DNA of 7,211 bases from an uncultured beta proteobacterium (GTDB lineage: Bacteria > Pseudomonadota > Gammaproteobacteria > Burkholderiales > Burkholderiaceae). A program made the translations under genes and the position numbers. The notes under the pieces are model-generated. The model was not told the origin of the DNA, made no database searches, and was given only the letters and a program-made list of their open reading frames with translations. Location: contig CAIYZI010000564.1 in the NCBI GenBank assembly GCA_903930665.1, positions 1 through 7,211 on the forward strand, read 5' to 3'. Within the stretch, counting starts at the first letter, position 1; every line of letters starts with the position of its first letter. Below are positions 1-5,702 of the stretch, in pieces.

Positions 1-12
1 AAGAAGGGAAGC

Positions 13-987
13 TCAACCGCAATAAGCTCTTCTCATCTTTTCAATTTCATCGACCACCCTTTTTCTAAGGCTTGGCGGCCCTAAAACCTCTACAGCCGAA
101 CCATATTTCAGGATATCCATTACCAGCTCAGGATCTTGGTTGTAATCAAATTCCAGAATGTAATAACCGCCCTCGTCAAAATATCCCACTTGATCTTTGT
201 GCCAAACTTCCGTTGAAATCCACCTAGACTGTTCCGGAGTAAATCGTAACTTAGCTCTTTTGTTTGCCCCGCCCGAAAAGAGGCCATAACTTTGTCCAAA
301 ATAGTCTTTGAGCTCTTTTTCAGCGATCTCTTTTGCCTTGCGATCCAGAATGACCGCACTACGAATACCATCCACCGCAAAACTGCGTAATCCATTGCGC
401 AAGTGGCAATATGCATCTACATACCAGTTATCCCGGTAATAAATGAGTTGCTGGGGTGAGATCTCCCGCTGCGTAGTTTCATTTTTGACTTTAGCGTAAT
501 AAGTAATGCGTAGACGCTGGCGATTTAGCAGCGCACTGCCTAATTCAGCGAAACTTTGCACTGAAGTTTTACGCTGGGCCATGGGTAATACTTTGATTCG
601 CTTGCGTAATTCTTTAGCGGATGCTTGATGTTGGCCAAGAATGCTATCGATGATGGCTGAGAGCGGCTCAATGTGAGGCCCAATCAGGCCACCCTTATCT
701 AAGGAAGAGAGGAGGTGGTGCATTAAGGCTAAAGCGGTTGCTTCTTTTTCGGTAAACCACAGACCGGGTAATTCTATTTTCTTGGCATCATCAGGATTTT
801 CAAAACGATAACCACCCTGAAACCGATCAAACACAATAGAGGCATTCATGCGACTGCGCAAATACTCAAGATCGCGCTTAAAAGTAGCCTTAGATATTTC
901 CAATTCATCCAAAAAGACCTGGATTGGAACGCACTTGTTCACCTGAATGAGGTAGGTGATACGGTGCAAACGCTGCATGCCACTCAT
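13..987 (-). CDS. WYL-domain transcriptional regulator (HTH + WYL)
   Basis: A 324-aa DNA-binding regulator of the WYL class, a family that senses ligands such as nucleic acid and often controls defence or DNA-damage genes. Residues 1-62 form a winged helix-turn-helix, with the recognition helix around 31-47 (ISKATFKRDLEYLRSRM). The WYL domain spans about 155-215, with the signature as WYV (188-190) and a following LRSFAVDGI stretch (200-208). A C-terminal WCX-like extension runs from about 245 to the end. Length is normal for the family. The gene starts 8 bases after the stop of the nuclease-like gene, so the two are very probably one transcript. There is no strong Shine-Dalgarno site, only a GAG at about -10, which suggests translational coupling. 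An ATG three codons further in is an alternative start. The ligand and targets cannot be read from the sequence. Confidence 0.9.
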   Translation of the reverse strand: MSGMQRLHRITYLIQVNKCVPIQVFLDELEISKATFKRDLEYLRSRMNASIVFDRFQGGYRFENPDDAKKIELPGLWFTEKEATALALMHHLLSSLDKGGLIGPHIEPLSAIIDSILGQHQASAKELRKRIKVLPMAQRKTSVQSFAELGSALLNRQRLRITYYAKVKNETTQREISPQQLIYYRDNWYVDAYCHLRNGLRSFAVDGIRSAVILDRKAKEIAEKELKDYFGQSYGLFSGGANKRAKLRFTPEQSRWISTEVWHKDQVGYFDEGGYYILEFDYNQDPELVMDILKYGSAVEVLGPPSLRKRVVDEIEKMRRAYCG

Positions 988-995
988 TTAAATGC

Positions 996-1433
996 TCAAC
1001 CAATCATGTAGTTTTCTAGTAGCTTTTTAAGCTGTTTTGGTATTTTTGGCACACTATATTCACCGCCTTGCTTTGTCCATGATTTTGTATTGAGATAAAG
1101 CCCAGCCTCTTTAAGTAAATTTATCATTTCATTGTGGGGATAAATACACCATTGACCAATCTTTAAGTCCACTGGAAATGCAACATATAAATCCTTATGC
1201 TCTTCATATTTTCTTGCAACTGTAAATCGAGCTTTAAGCTGAACCTTCAGAAATCCTTCCCCTTTCATTGATTGAGCTATAAAATCCGCCCCCTTCCAAT
1301 CATCCGAAAGTTTTATGGTTGCATACCCATAATCAGCCAATACGGCAGATATTTTCTGAAAGTTATATTGCTCTTTGCACTTTGAATTGAGGCTTCCATA
1401 TTCAACCTTTTTGGCTCCATTTAGTTTACTCAT
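996..1433 (-). CDS. small hypothetical protein, PD-(D/E)XK nuclease-fold-like
   Basis: A 145-aa soluble protein. I cannot name its family, but the core (about 24-100) has the layout of a small PD-(D/E)XK nuclease: a helix (NFQKISAVLADYG), then SDDWKGADFIA with D50, a strand FLKVQLKARF giving Q65-x-K67, then a strand and an IYPHNE segment. The D...QxK variant occurs in Mrr-like and intron-associated nucleases, so DNA binding or cleavage is plausible but inferred by eye. Start: ATG at 1433 preceded by GGGGG with a 5-base gap. It is the first gene of a pair with the WYL regulator 8 bases downstream, and is divergent from the XRE gene across a shared operator region. A catalytically dead nucleic-acid sensor paired with the regulator is an alternative role. 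Confidence 0.75.
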   Translation of the reverse strand: MSKLNGAKKVEYGSLNSKCKEQYNFQKISAVLADYGYATIKLSDDWKGADFIAQSMKGEGFLKVQLKARFTVARKYEEHKDLYVAFPVDLKIGQWCIYPHNEMINLLKEAGLYLNTKSWTKQGGEYSVPKIPKQLKKLLENYMIG

Positions 1434-1446
1434 CCTAACCCCCGTT

Positions 1447-1458
1447 ATTTAGCTAAAT
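1447..1458. promoter_or_regulatory. 12-bp perfect palindrome upstream of the nuclease-like gene
   Basis: ATTTAGCTAAAT is a perfect 6+6 palindrome lying 13 bases before the leftward ATG and just beyond its GGGGG ribosome-binding stretch. It differs from the CTAAG-N5-CTTAG sites in the same gap. It may be a second operator, for example for the WYL regulator, or a chance AT-rich palindrome. Confidence 0.35.
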
Positions 1459-1492
1459 CCGCTTGATATTGATATGTGGATTTACCTCAAAT

Positions 1493-1509
1493 ACTAAGGA
1501 AGTCTTAGT
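1493..1509. promoter_or_regulatory. operator 1: CTAAG-N5-CTTAG inverted repeat
   Basis: ACTAAG-GAAGT-CTTAGT has 6-bp arms and a 5-bp centre. It shares the exact core and spacing CTAAG-N5-CTTAG with a second copy centred 33 bp to the right, about three helical turns, so both sites face the same side of the DNA. A site of this size suits a dimer of the XRE protein encoded immediately to the right. A weak candidate rightward promoter, TTGATA (1469-1474) with 17 bases then TACTAA (1492-1497), would be overlapped by this site. Confidence 0.65.
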
Positions 1510-1526
1510 GTAAAAGCCAGTAAAAA

Positions 1527-1541
1527 CTAAGATTATCTTAG
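1527..1541. promoter_or_regulatory. operator 2: CTAAG-N5-CTTAG inverted repeat
   Basis: CTAAGAT-T-ATCTTAG is a perfect 7+1+7 palindrome that ends 2 bases before the ATG of the XRE gene. It carries the same CTAAG-N5-CTTAG core as operator 1. Its position over the translation start means binding would block transcription or initiation of the XRE gene itself, the usual layout for autorepression. Confidence 0.65.
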
Positions 1542-1543
1542 GC

Positions 1544-1861
1544 ATGGTTAGCCCAGCTAAAGACGAATCCCCCATTGCTATGCGGCTTAAAATCGCACGC
1601 AAAAGACTAAAGATCTCCCAAATGGAGTTAGGGGTTCGTGCAGGGATTGATGAATTCTCGGCATCAGCCAGAATTAACCAGTACGAAAGGGGTAAACATG
1701 CTCCGGACTTCAATACAGCTAGCACCCTGGCCAAGGTACTGGGCATTCCAACAGCCTATCTATATTGCGAAGATGAATCTCTCGCCGAATTGATTTCCAG
1801 CTACGGGGAATTAACTACAACTCAGAAAAAAGCAGTGTTGCAATTTGCTAAAGCGCTATGA
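1544..1861 (+). CDS. XRE-family helix-turn-helix repressor
   Basis: A 105-aa single-domain regulator. A cI/Cro-type helix-turn-helix spans about 13-70: MRLKIARKRLKISQ, then MELGVRAGI, SASARINQYERGK (the recognition and wing region) and ASTLAKVLGIPTAYLY. A short helical tail ends in QKKAVLQFAKAL. There is no peptidase or toxin domain. It is divergent from the nuclease-like/WYL pair and has two CTAAG-N5-CTTAG sites upstream, so it probably represses itself and perhaps the leftward pair. The ATG at 1544 has no clear Shine-Dalgarno site and lies directly beside operator 2, so it may be read from a very short or leaderless mRNA. The in-frame ATG at 1580 also lacks a ribosome site. Its stop is 15 bases from the stop of the convergent DnaB-like gene. 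Confidence 0.88.
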   Translation: MVSPAKDESPIAMRLKIARKRLKISQMELGVRAGIDEFSASARINQYERGKHAPDFNTASTLAKVLGIPTAYLYCEDESLAELISSYGELTTTQKKAVLQFAKAL

Positions 1862-1876
1862 ATCTGGTCCAGACCA

Positions 1877-2767
1877 CTAAAGATTTAAAAATCGGTGATA
1901 TTTGAGTTCAACACCAAGATGAATGACCCCCGTAGGTCCAAAATCATTCCTAGCAACAATTAACTCGGCTTTATTTCGATTTTCATCTTCTGGATCATAG
2001 ACTTCATCGCGATATAAAAATAACAGCATATCTGAATGCCTAGCAATAGCCACACTGGGCAGATCCGAAAATATAGGGCGTTTATTTTCTCGATCTTCAG
2101 GGTCTCGATTTAATGGCGACAACAGCAAAATGGCAATTTTCAGCTCGCCAGCTAATTGCTTTAAAGATTGCATGGCTAGCTCATAGGAAGCAATTTCGTG
2201 GCCATCCTTTGAAGCCAAATTAACATATGCCAAGTCATCAATGACAAGCAAAGTTAAGGGGGTAGCTTTCTTAAGCTGCCTCACCCTATCGCAGATACTT
2301 TCTACATCGACATATGGGCAGTGGAGCAACGATAATGGCGCAGAAGCAATTCTCTGAATCGCTACGCTCATCCCCTGATCCCGACTCCAATCGATATGGG
2401 ATTCATATAAATCCCGAACCTCGACCTGAGCCAATTGACTAAGAAGCCTTGCTGCTAAGTTCTGCACCGACATCTCTAGACTGAGATAAAGCACGCCAAT
2501 GTTTTGAGAAACGGCAGCATTAGCGGCAATATTGAGTGCTAGCGCAGACCTACCCATAGATGGCCGACTAGCTAATGTTGTTAGACTTCCTAATCGCAAC
2601 CCACCGAAAGCCTGATCGAAATCCCTAAACCCAGTTTGCAGCCAATTAGGTCGATCAAATCCCTTGGCAACCTGTTGCCTCTGAAACAAGAAGTCCTGAA
2701 CAGCATCCTTAAGCAAATGAGGATTTGAGTTATCAATCTCCAAACTATTAGTCTTGGTCACTGACAT
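1877..2767 (-). CDS. DnaB-like helicase C-terminal domain protein, divergent Walker A
   Basis: A 296-aa RecA-fold protein related to the motor domain of the replicative helicase DnaB. The N-terminal DnaG-interacting domain is absent. Residues 45-60 match the DnaB linker (LQTGFRDFDQAFGGLRLG). Walker A is SRPSMGRS (67-74), with R73 where DnaB has the nucleotide-binding Lys. SLEMS (96-100) keeps the Glu. Walker B is LLVIDD (173-178). LSPLNR (216-221) replaces LSQLNR, and YRDEVYD (252-258) is conserved. ARNDFGPTG (272-280) replaces GKQRNGPTG and loses the Arg finger region. ATPase activity is therefore doubtful, and a DNA-binding or helicase-modulating role is possible. Start: ATG 2767 has AAGGTG 8 bases upstream. 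The frame is open to a TTG at 2806, which has no ribosome site. It is the last gene of a leftward group. Confidence 0.85.
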   Translation of the reverse strand: MSVTKTNSLEIDNSNPHLLKDAVQDFLFQRQQVAKGFDRPNWLQTGFRDFDQAFGGLRLGSLTTLASRPSMGRSALALNIAANAAVSQNIGVLYLSLEMSVQNLAARLLSQLAQVEVRDLYESHIDWSRDQGMSVAIQRIASAPLSLLHCPYVDVESICDRVRQLKKATPLTLLVIDDLAYVNLASKDGHEIASYELAMQSLKQLAGELKIAILLLSPLNRDPEDRENKRPIFSDLPSVAIARHSDMLLFLYRDEVYDPEDENRNKAELIVARNDFGPTGVIHLGVELKYHRFLNL

Positions 2768-2837
2768 AACAATTACACCTTTAAAAATATAAATCTTAAA
2801 AAACAAATTAGCTGGGCCATCTAAAGCCCCACTTGAA

Positions 2838-3659
2838 TCACCCCAACCAAACCCATCTCAAGAGACTATCTCCATTCACATAATCAAGATCGCTAATTTC
2901 AATACTAGAAAATGCATAAGCGGAATCACCGTAGTGCTGTATCTCTACTTTTCTTGACAAATTGGAAGATAGCGCCCTCACTAATGATGGGCTTGGACCT
3001 TCTGGTGGCAACGTTAAAATTAAGCTAGAACCACGGTGATGCGCAATAGCAATAGCATCCTCATAAGACGGCTCAATCATAAGATCTAGCCCTGTTTTAC
3101 CCTGATGTTTTGATAACTCGCCAATCGCCCCTACTGAGGAAGAAGGCAAACCAACATAGAGCCAGCCTTGATTCTTAGCCAATTCTCTGGCTAAAGGAAC
3201 TGATACCGAATCAAGCTCTACAAGCCCCAGCCGAAGGTCAGCTCCAACACCACAAAGATCTTTTGCGCATTCAGGACTTAAAGTTTTTAGCCTATTCAAT
3301 CTTAGATATTCCAGACTCTCCCAAGATTGGAGAATTTTCACAATATCTTGATCAATCTCATGAATGCCCAGATTCAGAGAAGTACAATTTTTATTAGATA
3401 GATATTCAATTGCTTCTGGCGTAGCTTTGGTATATTGCCACAAACGTGCAAACCCAGCTCCGGGCTGAAACTTGCTTGTCACAACCAACTCTCCAATCAT
3501 GTCTAATCTCTTGGCTTCTGGTAAATCTAATGTGCCTGAGGCTAACCCTAAATCAGAGACAGGGAGAAAAATAGTAGGCATTCCAAGTGAATGAGAGGTC
3601 ATTGCCCCACCCAAAACTCCAAGTGCACATTCCATAAATTGACGTCTAGTTGATTTCAT
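2838..3659 (-). CDS. Tat-exported protein with leucine-rich-repeat-like texture
   Basis: A 273-aa protein of unknown family. The N-terminus STRRQFMECALGVLGGAM (3-20) is a twin-arginine (Tat) signal: two Arg, a Phe at +2, then a hydrophobic stretch, so it is probably folded in the cytoplasm and exported. From about residue 85 the sequence has repeating units of 20-25 residues rich in spaced Leu, Ile and Val (TSLNLGIHEI, LEYLRLNRLKTL, LRLGLVELDSV, WLYVGLPSSSV, GLDLMIEPSY, LILTLPPEG). This resembles irregular leucine-rich repeats or a beta-solenoid. I see no enzyme motif. ATG 3659 has only a distant GGGG. It sits between the 55-aa membrane protein (60 bases upstream) and the DnaB-like gene (70 bases downstream), all leftward, probably one transcript. 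An exported protein beside a DnaB-like NTPase is odd. Confidence 0.75.
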   Translation of the reverse strand: MKSTRRQFMECALGVLGGAMTSHSLGMPTIFLPVSDLGLASGTLDLPEAKRLDMIGELVVTSKFQPGAGFARLWQYTKATPEAIEYLSNKNCTSLNLGIHEIDQDIVKILQSWESLEYLRLNRLKTLSPECAKDLCGVGADLRLGLVELDSVSVPLARELAKNQGWLYVGLPSSSVGAIGELSKHQGKTGLDLMIEPSYEDAIAIAHHRGSSLILTLPPEGPSPSLVRALSSNLSRKVEIQHYGDSAYAFSSIEISDLDYVNGDSLLRWVWLG

Positions 3660-3719
3660 GTCTTCATTACCCCGTAAAAATCTTGCGATTCAAATTGTCC
3701 ATATGGCGAATGGGTCACG

Positions 3720-3887
3720 CTACTTATCCCTTCGTTCGATATTTAAAATAATCATTGGGGGTAAGGTTGGCCTTTTTGGGATTCTCAAAATAACCCGCCC
3801 CAATAGATCCGCAATTAATGCGAATAATTGATACAAGGCAATCAACCCAAAAATGAAAGCCAATAGCAATAAAAACATAGCGCCCAT
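3720..3887 (-). CDS. small single-pass membrane protein (55 aa)
   Basis: A small gene of 55 codons. The ATG at 3887 follows a good ribosome site (GAGAGAGG then GTGGG). Residues 4-31 are almost wholly hydrophobic (MFLLLLAFIFGLIALYQLF, then ALIADLLG), one membrane helix. The tail is basic and proline-containing (RVILRIPKRPTLPP, ending NIERRDK), so by the positive-inside rule the C-terminus should be cytoplasmic. An ATG at codon 4 is an alternative start. It is the first gene of the leftward group with the Tat protein and the DnaB-like gene. I do not recognise a family. A membrane anchor or a stress-type small protein are both possible. Confidence 0.7.
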   Translation of the reverse strand: MGAMFLLLLAFIFGLIALYQLFALIADLLGRVILRIPKRPTLPPMIILNIERRDK

Positions 3888-3932
3888 CCCACCCTCTCTC
3901 TTACTTATTTGAATTAACTATGGCATGGCACT

Positions 3933-3957
3933 AGCTCACAGAGTGAGCCTTGAGGCT
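3933..3957. promoter_or_regulatory. two overlapping inverted repeats in the leader of the leftward group
   Basis: GCTCAC-AGA-GTGAGC (3934-3948) is a perfect 6-bp-arm repeat. It overlaps AGCCT-TG-AGGCT (3946-3957), so only one of the two structures can form at a time. An imperfect copy (AGCTCACACACTTAG, 12 of 15 identical to 3933-3947) lies at 3999-4013. The position is 46-70 bases upstream of the 55-aa gene. They could be operators or alternative RNA hairpins. No T-run follows in either direction, so a classical terminator is unlikely. Confidence 0.4.
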
Positions 3958-4112
3958 TATTGATGCTGATAATTAATGTTATTAACTATCCATTAAATAG
4001 CTCACACACTTAGAAACCACAAACTGACCGCCAATTAAGAGCAATTTAATGCGAAGTCCAGGGCAAGGATATTTCACACAGATCCCACCGCATTGCGAAA
4101 TGTTGAACCCAA

Positions 4113-4142
4113 AATGTTTACTAACTGTAATTTGTAAACATT
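4113..4142. repeat. inverted repeat IR1, AATGTTTAC-N12-GTAAACATT
   Basis: Perfect 9-bp arms at 4113-4121 and 4134-4142 with a 12-bp spacer, about 105 bases upstream of the recombinase start. The arm core ATGTTTA/TAAACAT recurs in IR2, giving four copies in 121 bases. Candidate recombinase-binding or crossover site, or an operator. Confidence 0.6.
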
Positions 4143-4167
4143 CCCAATAACGATAAGGCCCTGACGG

Positions 4168-4196
4168 TGTACAGATAAATTTCTGCCCCCTATTAT
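4168..4196 (+). promoter_or_regulatory. sigma70-like promoter of the recombinase gene
   Basis: TGTACA (-35, four of six to consensus), 17 bases, then TATTAT (-10, five of six). The predicted start near 4203 falls inside IR2, so the 5' leader of the recombinase mRNA would contain much of that repeat. Confidence 0.5.
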
Positions 4197-4233
4197 GTTT
4201 ATAAACCGCTATTTATAGGCACTTTATAAACAT
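4195..4233. repeat. inverted repeat IR2, ATGTTTATAAA-N17-TTTATAAACAT
   Basis: Perfect 11-bp arms at 4195-4205 and 4223-4233 with a 17-bp spacer. Each arm contains the small palindrome TTTATAAA, so TTTATAAAC is also a direct repeat with a 25-bp period, and a partial TTTATA (4212-4217) lies between. The repeat spans from the -10 element to just before the GGAGG ribosome site, so it could regulate the recombinase as DNA (protein site) or as an RNA hairpin. Confidence 0.6.
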
Positions 4234-4246
4234 TTTGGAGGGTTGG

Positions 4247-4840
4247 ATGAAAGAAGGCAAAGCAAAGGTACTGACTGAACAAGAATTACGGCGCACCCTC
4301 AGAATCATCAGCAAGAAACCGCATGCTAAGCGCAATGCCGCCCTGCTCTGGTGCTCTTTTGGACTTGGTCTTCGAGCCAAAGAATTAGCCAGTCTTCGTG
4401 TGGAGCATCTTCTAGGCTCAGATGACCGTTTATTAGAGGAGATCAATTTAAGCTCAGCTATCACCAAGGGAGCCAAGCAACGTTTTGTGTACCTGACCAA
4501 TTCGAGACTGATAGAAGCTCTTGAGGATTATCTTGGAGAGCGGCAAACCCAAGAAGACATCCTATTTAATCCACAAGCACCACTTTTTATATCCCAGAAA
4601 GGCGGGGCATTCACACCTAATACCTTGCAGCAGCTATTCCATAGAATATTTGTTGAGGCAAAAATTCTGGGAGCCTCTAGCCATTCAGGACGCAGAACTT
4701 TTGCAACCACTCTCATTGAAAAGGGTGCGGATATTAAGGCTGTTTCAAAATTGATGGGGCACTCATCCATTTCAATGACGGCCCAGTATGTCGAGGACAA
4801 CCCATTGCGACTTAAGCGGATGTGCAGGGAAATATTCTAG
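4247..4840 (+). CDS. minimal tyrosine recombinase (catalytic domain only)
   Basis: A 197-aa site-specific recombinase of the tyrosine (phage integrase) family, which cuts and rejoins DNA at short inverted-arm sites. The catalytic set is complete: R43 in GLRAKEL, the beta-hairpin Lys (K74 or K77 in TKGAKQRFVYL), H146-x-x-R149 in SSHSGRR, H172 in GHSS, and the nucleophile Y181. The N-terminal core-binding domain of XerC/D-like proteins (about 100 residues) is missing. The length matches FimB/FimE-type recombinases that act on short repeats. Start: ATG 4247 with GGAGGG 4 bases upstream. The TTG at 4235 is in frame but lies before the ribosome site. IR1, IR2 and a promoter precede it. The target may be the local repeats or a distant site. 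It could also be a mobile-element integrase that relies on a partner protein. Confidence 0.88.
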   Translation: MKEGKAKVLTEQELRRTLRIISKKPHAKRNAALLWCSFGLGLRAKELASLRVEHLLGSDDRLLEEINLSSAITKGAKQRFVYLTNSRLIEALEDYLGERQTQEDILFNPQAPLFISQKGGAFTPNTLQQLFHRIFVEAKILGASSHSGRRTFATTLIEKGADIKAVSKLMGHSSISMTAQYVEDNPLRLKRMCREIF

Positions 4841-4898
4841 CCAGAATTAGTCAAATCAAGCCTCCACGCATCCATGAACCATGGCTAAACGTTCAACG

Positions 4899-5015
4899 TC
4901 AAGATTTCCCTCCTCGCTCAACGCGCGCCGGAAGAACATAAAGAAACTGAGCTAATGCACTGGCAAATTCGATGGCTTTGGTTGCATCAGCCCCATTTGG
5001 TAATGATGGGGCCCT
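4899..5015 (-). pseudogene. remnant of an XRE-type regulator C-terminus
   Basis: A leftward frame of 38 codons with no start codon, bounded by TAA upstream and ending in TGA. Its middle reads ADATKAIEFASALAQFL, which resembles the tail of the XRE protein at 1544-1861 (TQKKAVLQFAKAL). It ends with VLPARVERGGKS. This looks like the 3' end of a lost regulator gene rather than a functional gene. It lies just downstream of, and convergent with, the recombinase, where an insertion boundary would be expected. The similarity is short and judged by eye. Confidence 0.35.
4990..5012 (+). terminator. weak hairpin, possible terminator
   Basis: GCCCCAT-N9-ATGGGGC, a perfect 7-bp GC-rich stem, followed by CCTTTAAATATT, which has only three consecutive T. 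It is 150 bases after the recombinase stop and overlaps the remnant, so the role is uncertain. Confidence 0.25.
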
Positions 5016-5117
5016 TTAAATATTAAATACTTATTGCACTAGAGATAAGGGGGATATAGACTTATCAAAGCATTAAACCCAACCCCTTAAAGACGGCCAC
5101 ATTATTCGGGACTAACA

Positions 5118-5702
5118 ATGGCATCACAGATTGGACTTACTTTGCAGAAGATAGGGTTCGCCAACCTTCTCTGGAATAAAGTAGAACTTCTTTGGTACCT
5201 ATATTTCACCACCCTCCTACAAGAAACAAGTAGAGGTAAAACCGATGCAATCTACCGCGCACTCGATACTGGGAATAAGAAGAGAACCCTTATCTTATCA
5301 GTTGCCATTGAATCACTTCGAGAAGATTCCACTGATTACGCCAGACTAAAACAGGCGGTAAATCATACAAATGACATGGCAAAAATACGAAACGCATTAA
5401 TTCACGCTGACTTTCACTTAACCATGGAAAATAGCACGATAAACATTGGAATCTCAAGGGGTGGCGATCACGCCAAACCCAATCGACTAGGATTTTTGGA
5501 GCTCGATAGCACGTTATCAGAATTTATTGAAAACCTAAAGTCACACATTGGGGAGATAGAGAAGCTACTACCCCAACAACCGCCTTTACCCCCAGGAATG
5601 TCCGTACCACTTACGACTGCTCGCTGGATAAATCTCCTAGAAGAACATATCATTACTCCCGAGGAGAGGTCTGCCAGCCCAGCTTCAACACCTAATGACT
5701 AG
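5118..5702 (+). CDS. HEPN-like domain protein (RNxxxH motif)
   Basis: A 194-aa, mostly helical protein. Residues 5-35 form a long amphipathic helix, and a second helical block runs 57-90. It is followed by AKIRNALIHADF (88-99), which contains R91-N92-A-L-I-H96, the Rx4H signature of HEPN ribonucleases. HEPN proteins often cleave RNA in toxin-antitoxin and anti-phage systems. Residues 100-150 resemble a beta-hairpin plus a helix, and the tail (152-194) is proline-rich. Family assignment rests on the motif and helical context only. A non-catalytic nucleic-acid-binding HEPN is possible. The ATG at 5118 has a weak ribosome site. The gene is convergent with the TIR gene, and the two stop codons share CTAG (5699-5702), so they cannot be cotranscribed. 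Confidence 0.65.
   Translation: MASQIGLTLQKIGFANLLWNKVELLWYLYFTTLLQETSRGKTDAIYRALDTGNKKRTLILSVAIESLREDSTDYARLKQAVNHTNDMAKIRNALIHADFHLTMENSTINIGISRGGDHAKPNRLGFLELDSTLSEFIENLKSHIGEIEKLLPQQPPLPPGMSVPLTTARWINLLEEHIITPEERSASPASTPND

Larger units (their letters stand above)
3888..4246. other. 359-base intergenic region between divergent genes
   Basis: This gap separates the leftward 55-aa gene from the rightward recombinase. From left to right it holds the ribosome site of the 55-aa gene, the overlapping hairpins near 3933-3957, a TTAAT-GTT-ATTAA palindrome (3973-3985), a second copy of the AGCTCACA element (3999-4013), and then the recombinase control region with two inverted repeats and a promoter (4113-4233). 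No convincing leftward promoter was found. A leftward frame is open from about 4214 to 3984 but has no ATG. Confidence 0.6.
4841..5117. other. 277-base gap holding a gene remnant and a hairpin
   Basis: The region contains the regulator-like remnant at 4899-5015, a hairpin at 4990-5012, and a TAAGGGG/CCCCTTA repeat (5046-5052 and 5083-5089) with a long 30-base loop. The start context of the HEPN-like gene is weak (CGGGAC about 6 bases before the ATG). TTGCAC (5034-5039) and TATAGA (5055-5060) are a poor promoter match with a 15-base spacer. No other gene seen. Confidence 0.5.

Noticed and set aside
120..416. 98-codon leftward frame inside the WYL gene
   Set aside because: It is a shadow in another frame of a clearly conserved WYL protein.
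1453..1746. 97-codon leftward frame opposite the XRE gene
   Set aside because: It is antisense to a recognisable helix-turn-helix gene, spans both operators and has no family features.
3984..4214. Leftward frame open for about 76 codons with six Cys residues, across the recombinase control region
   Set aside because: It has no ATG, runs through the inverted repeats and promoter, and matches nothing I recognise. An open stretch of this length can arise by chance over this many frames.
5046..5089. TAAGGGG/CCCCTTA inverted repeat upstream of the HEPN-like gene
   Set aside because: The 7-bp arms are 30 bases apart with no second copy. This is likely chance.
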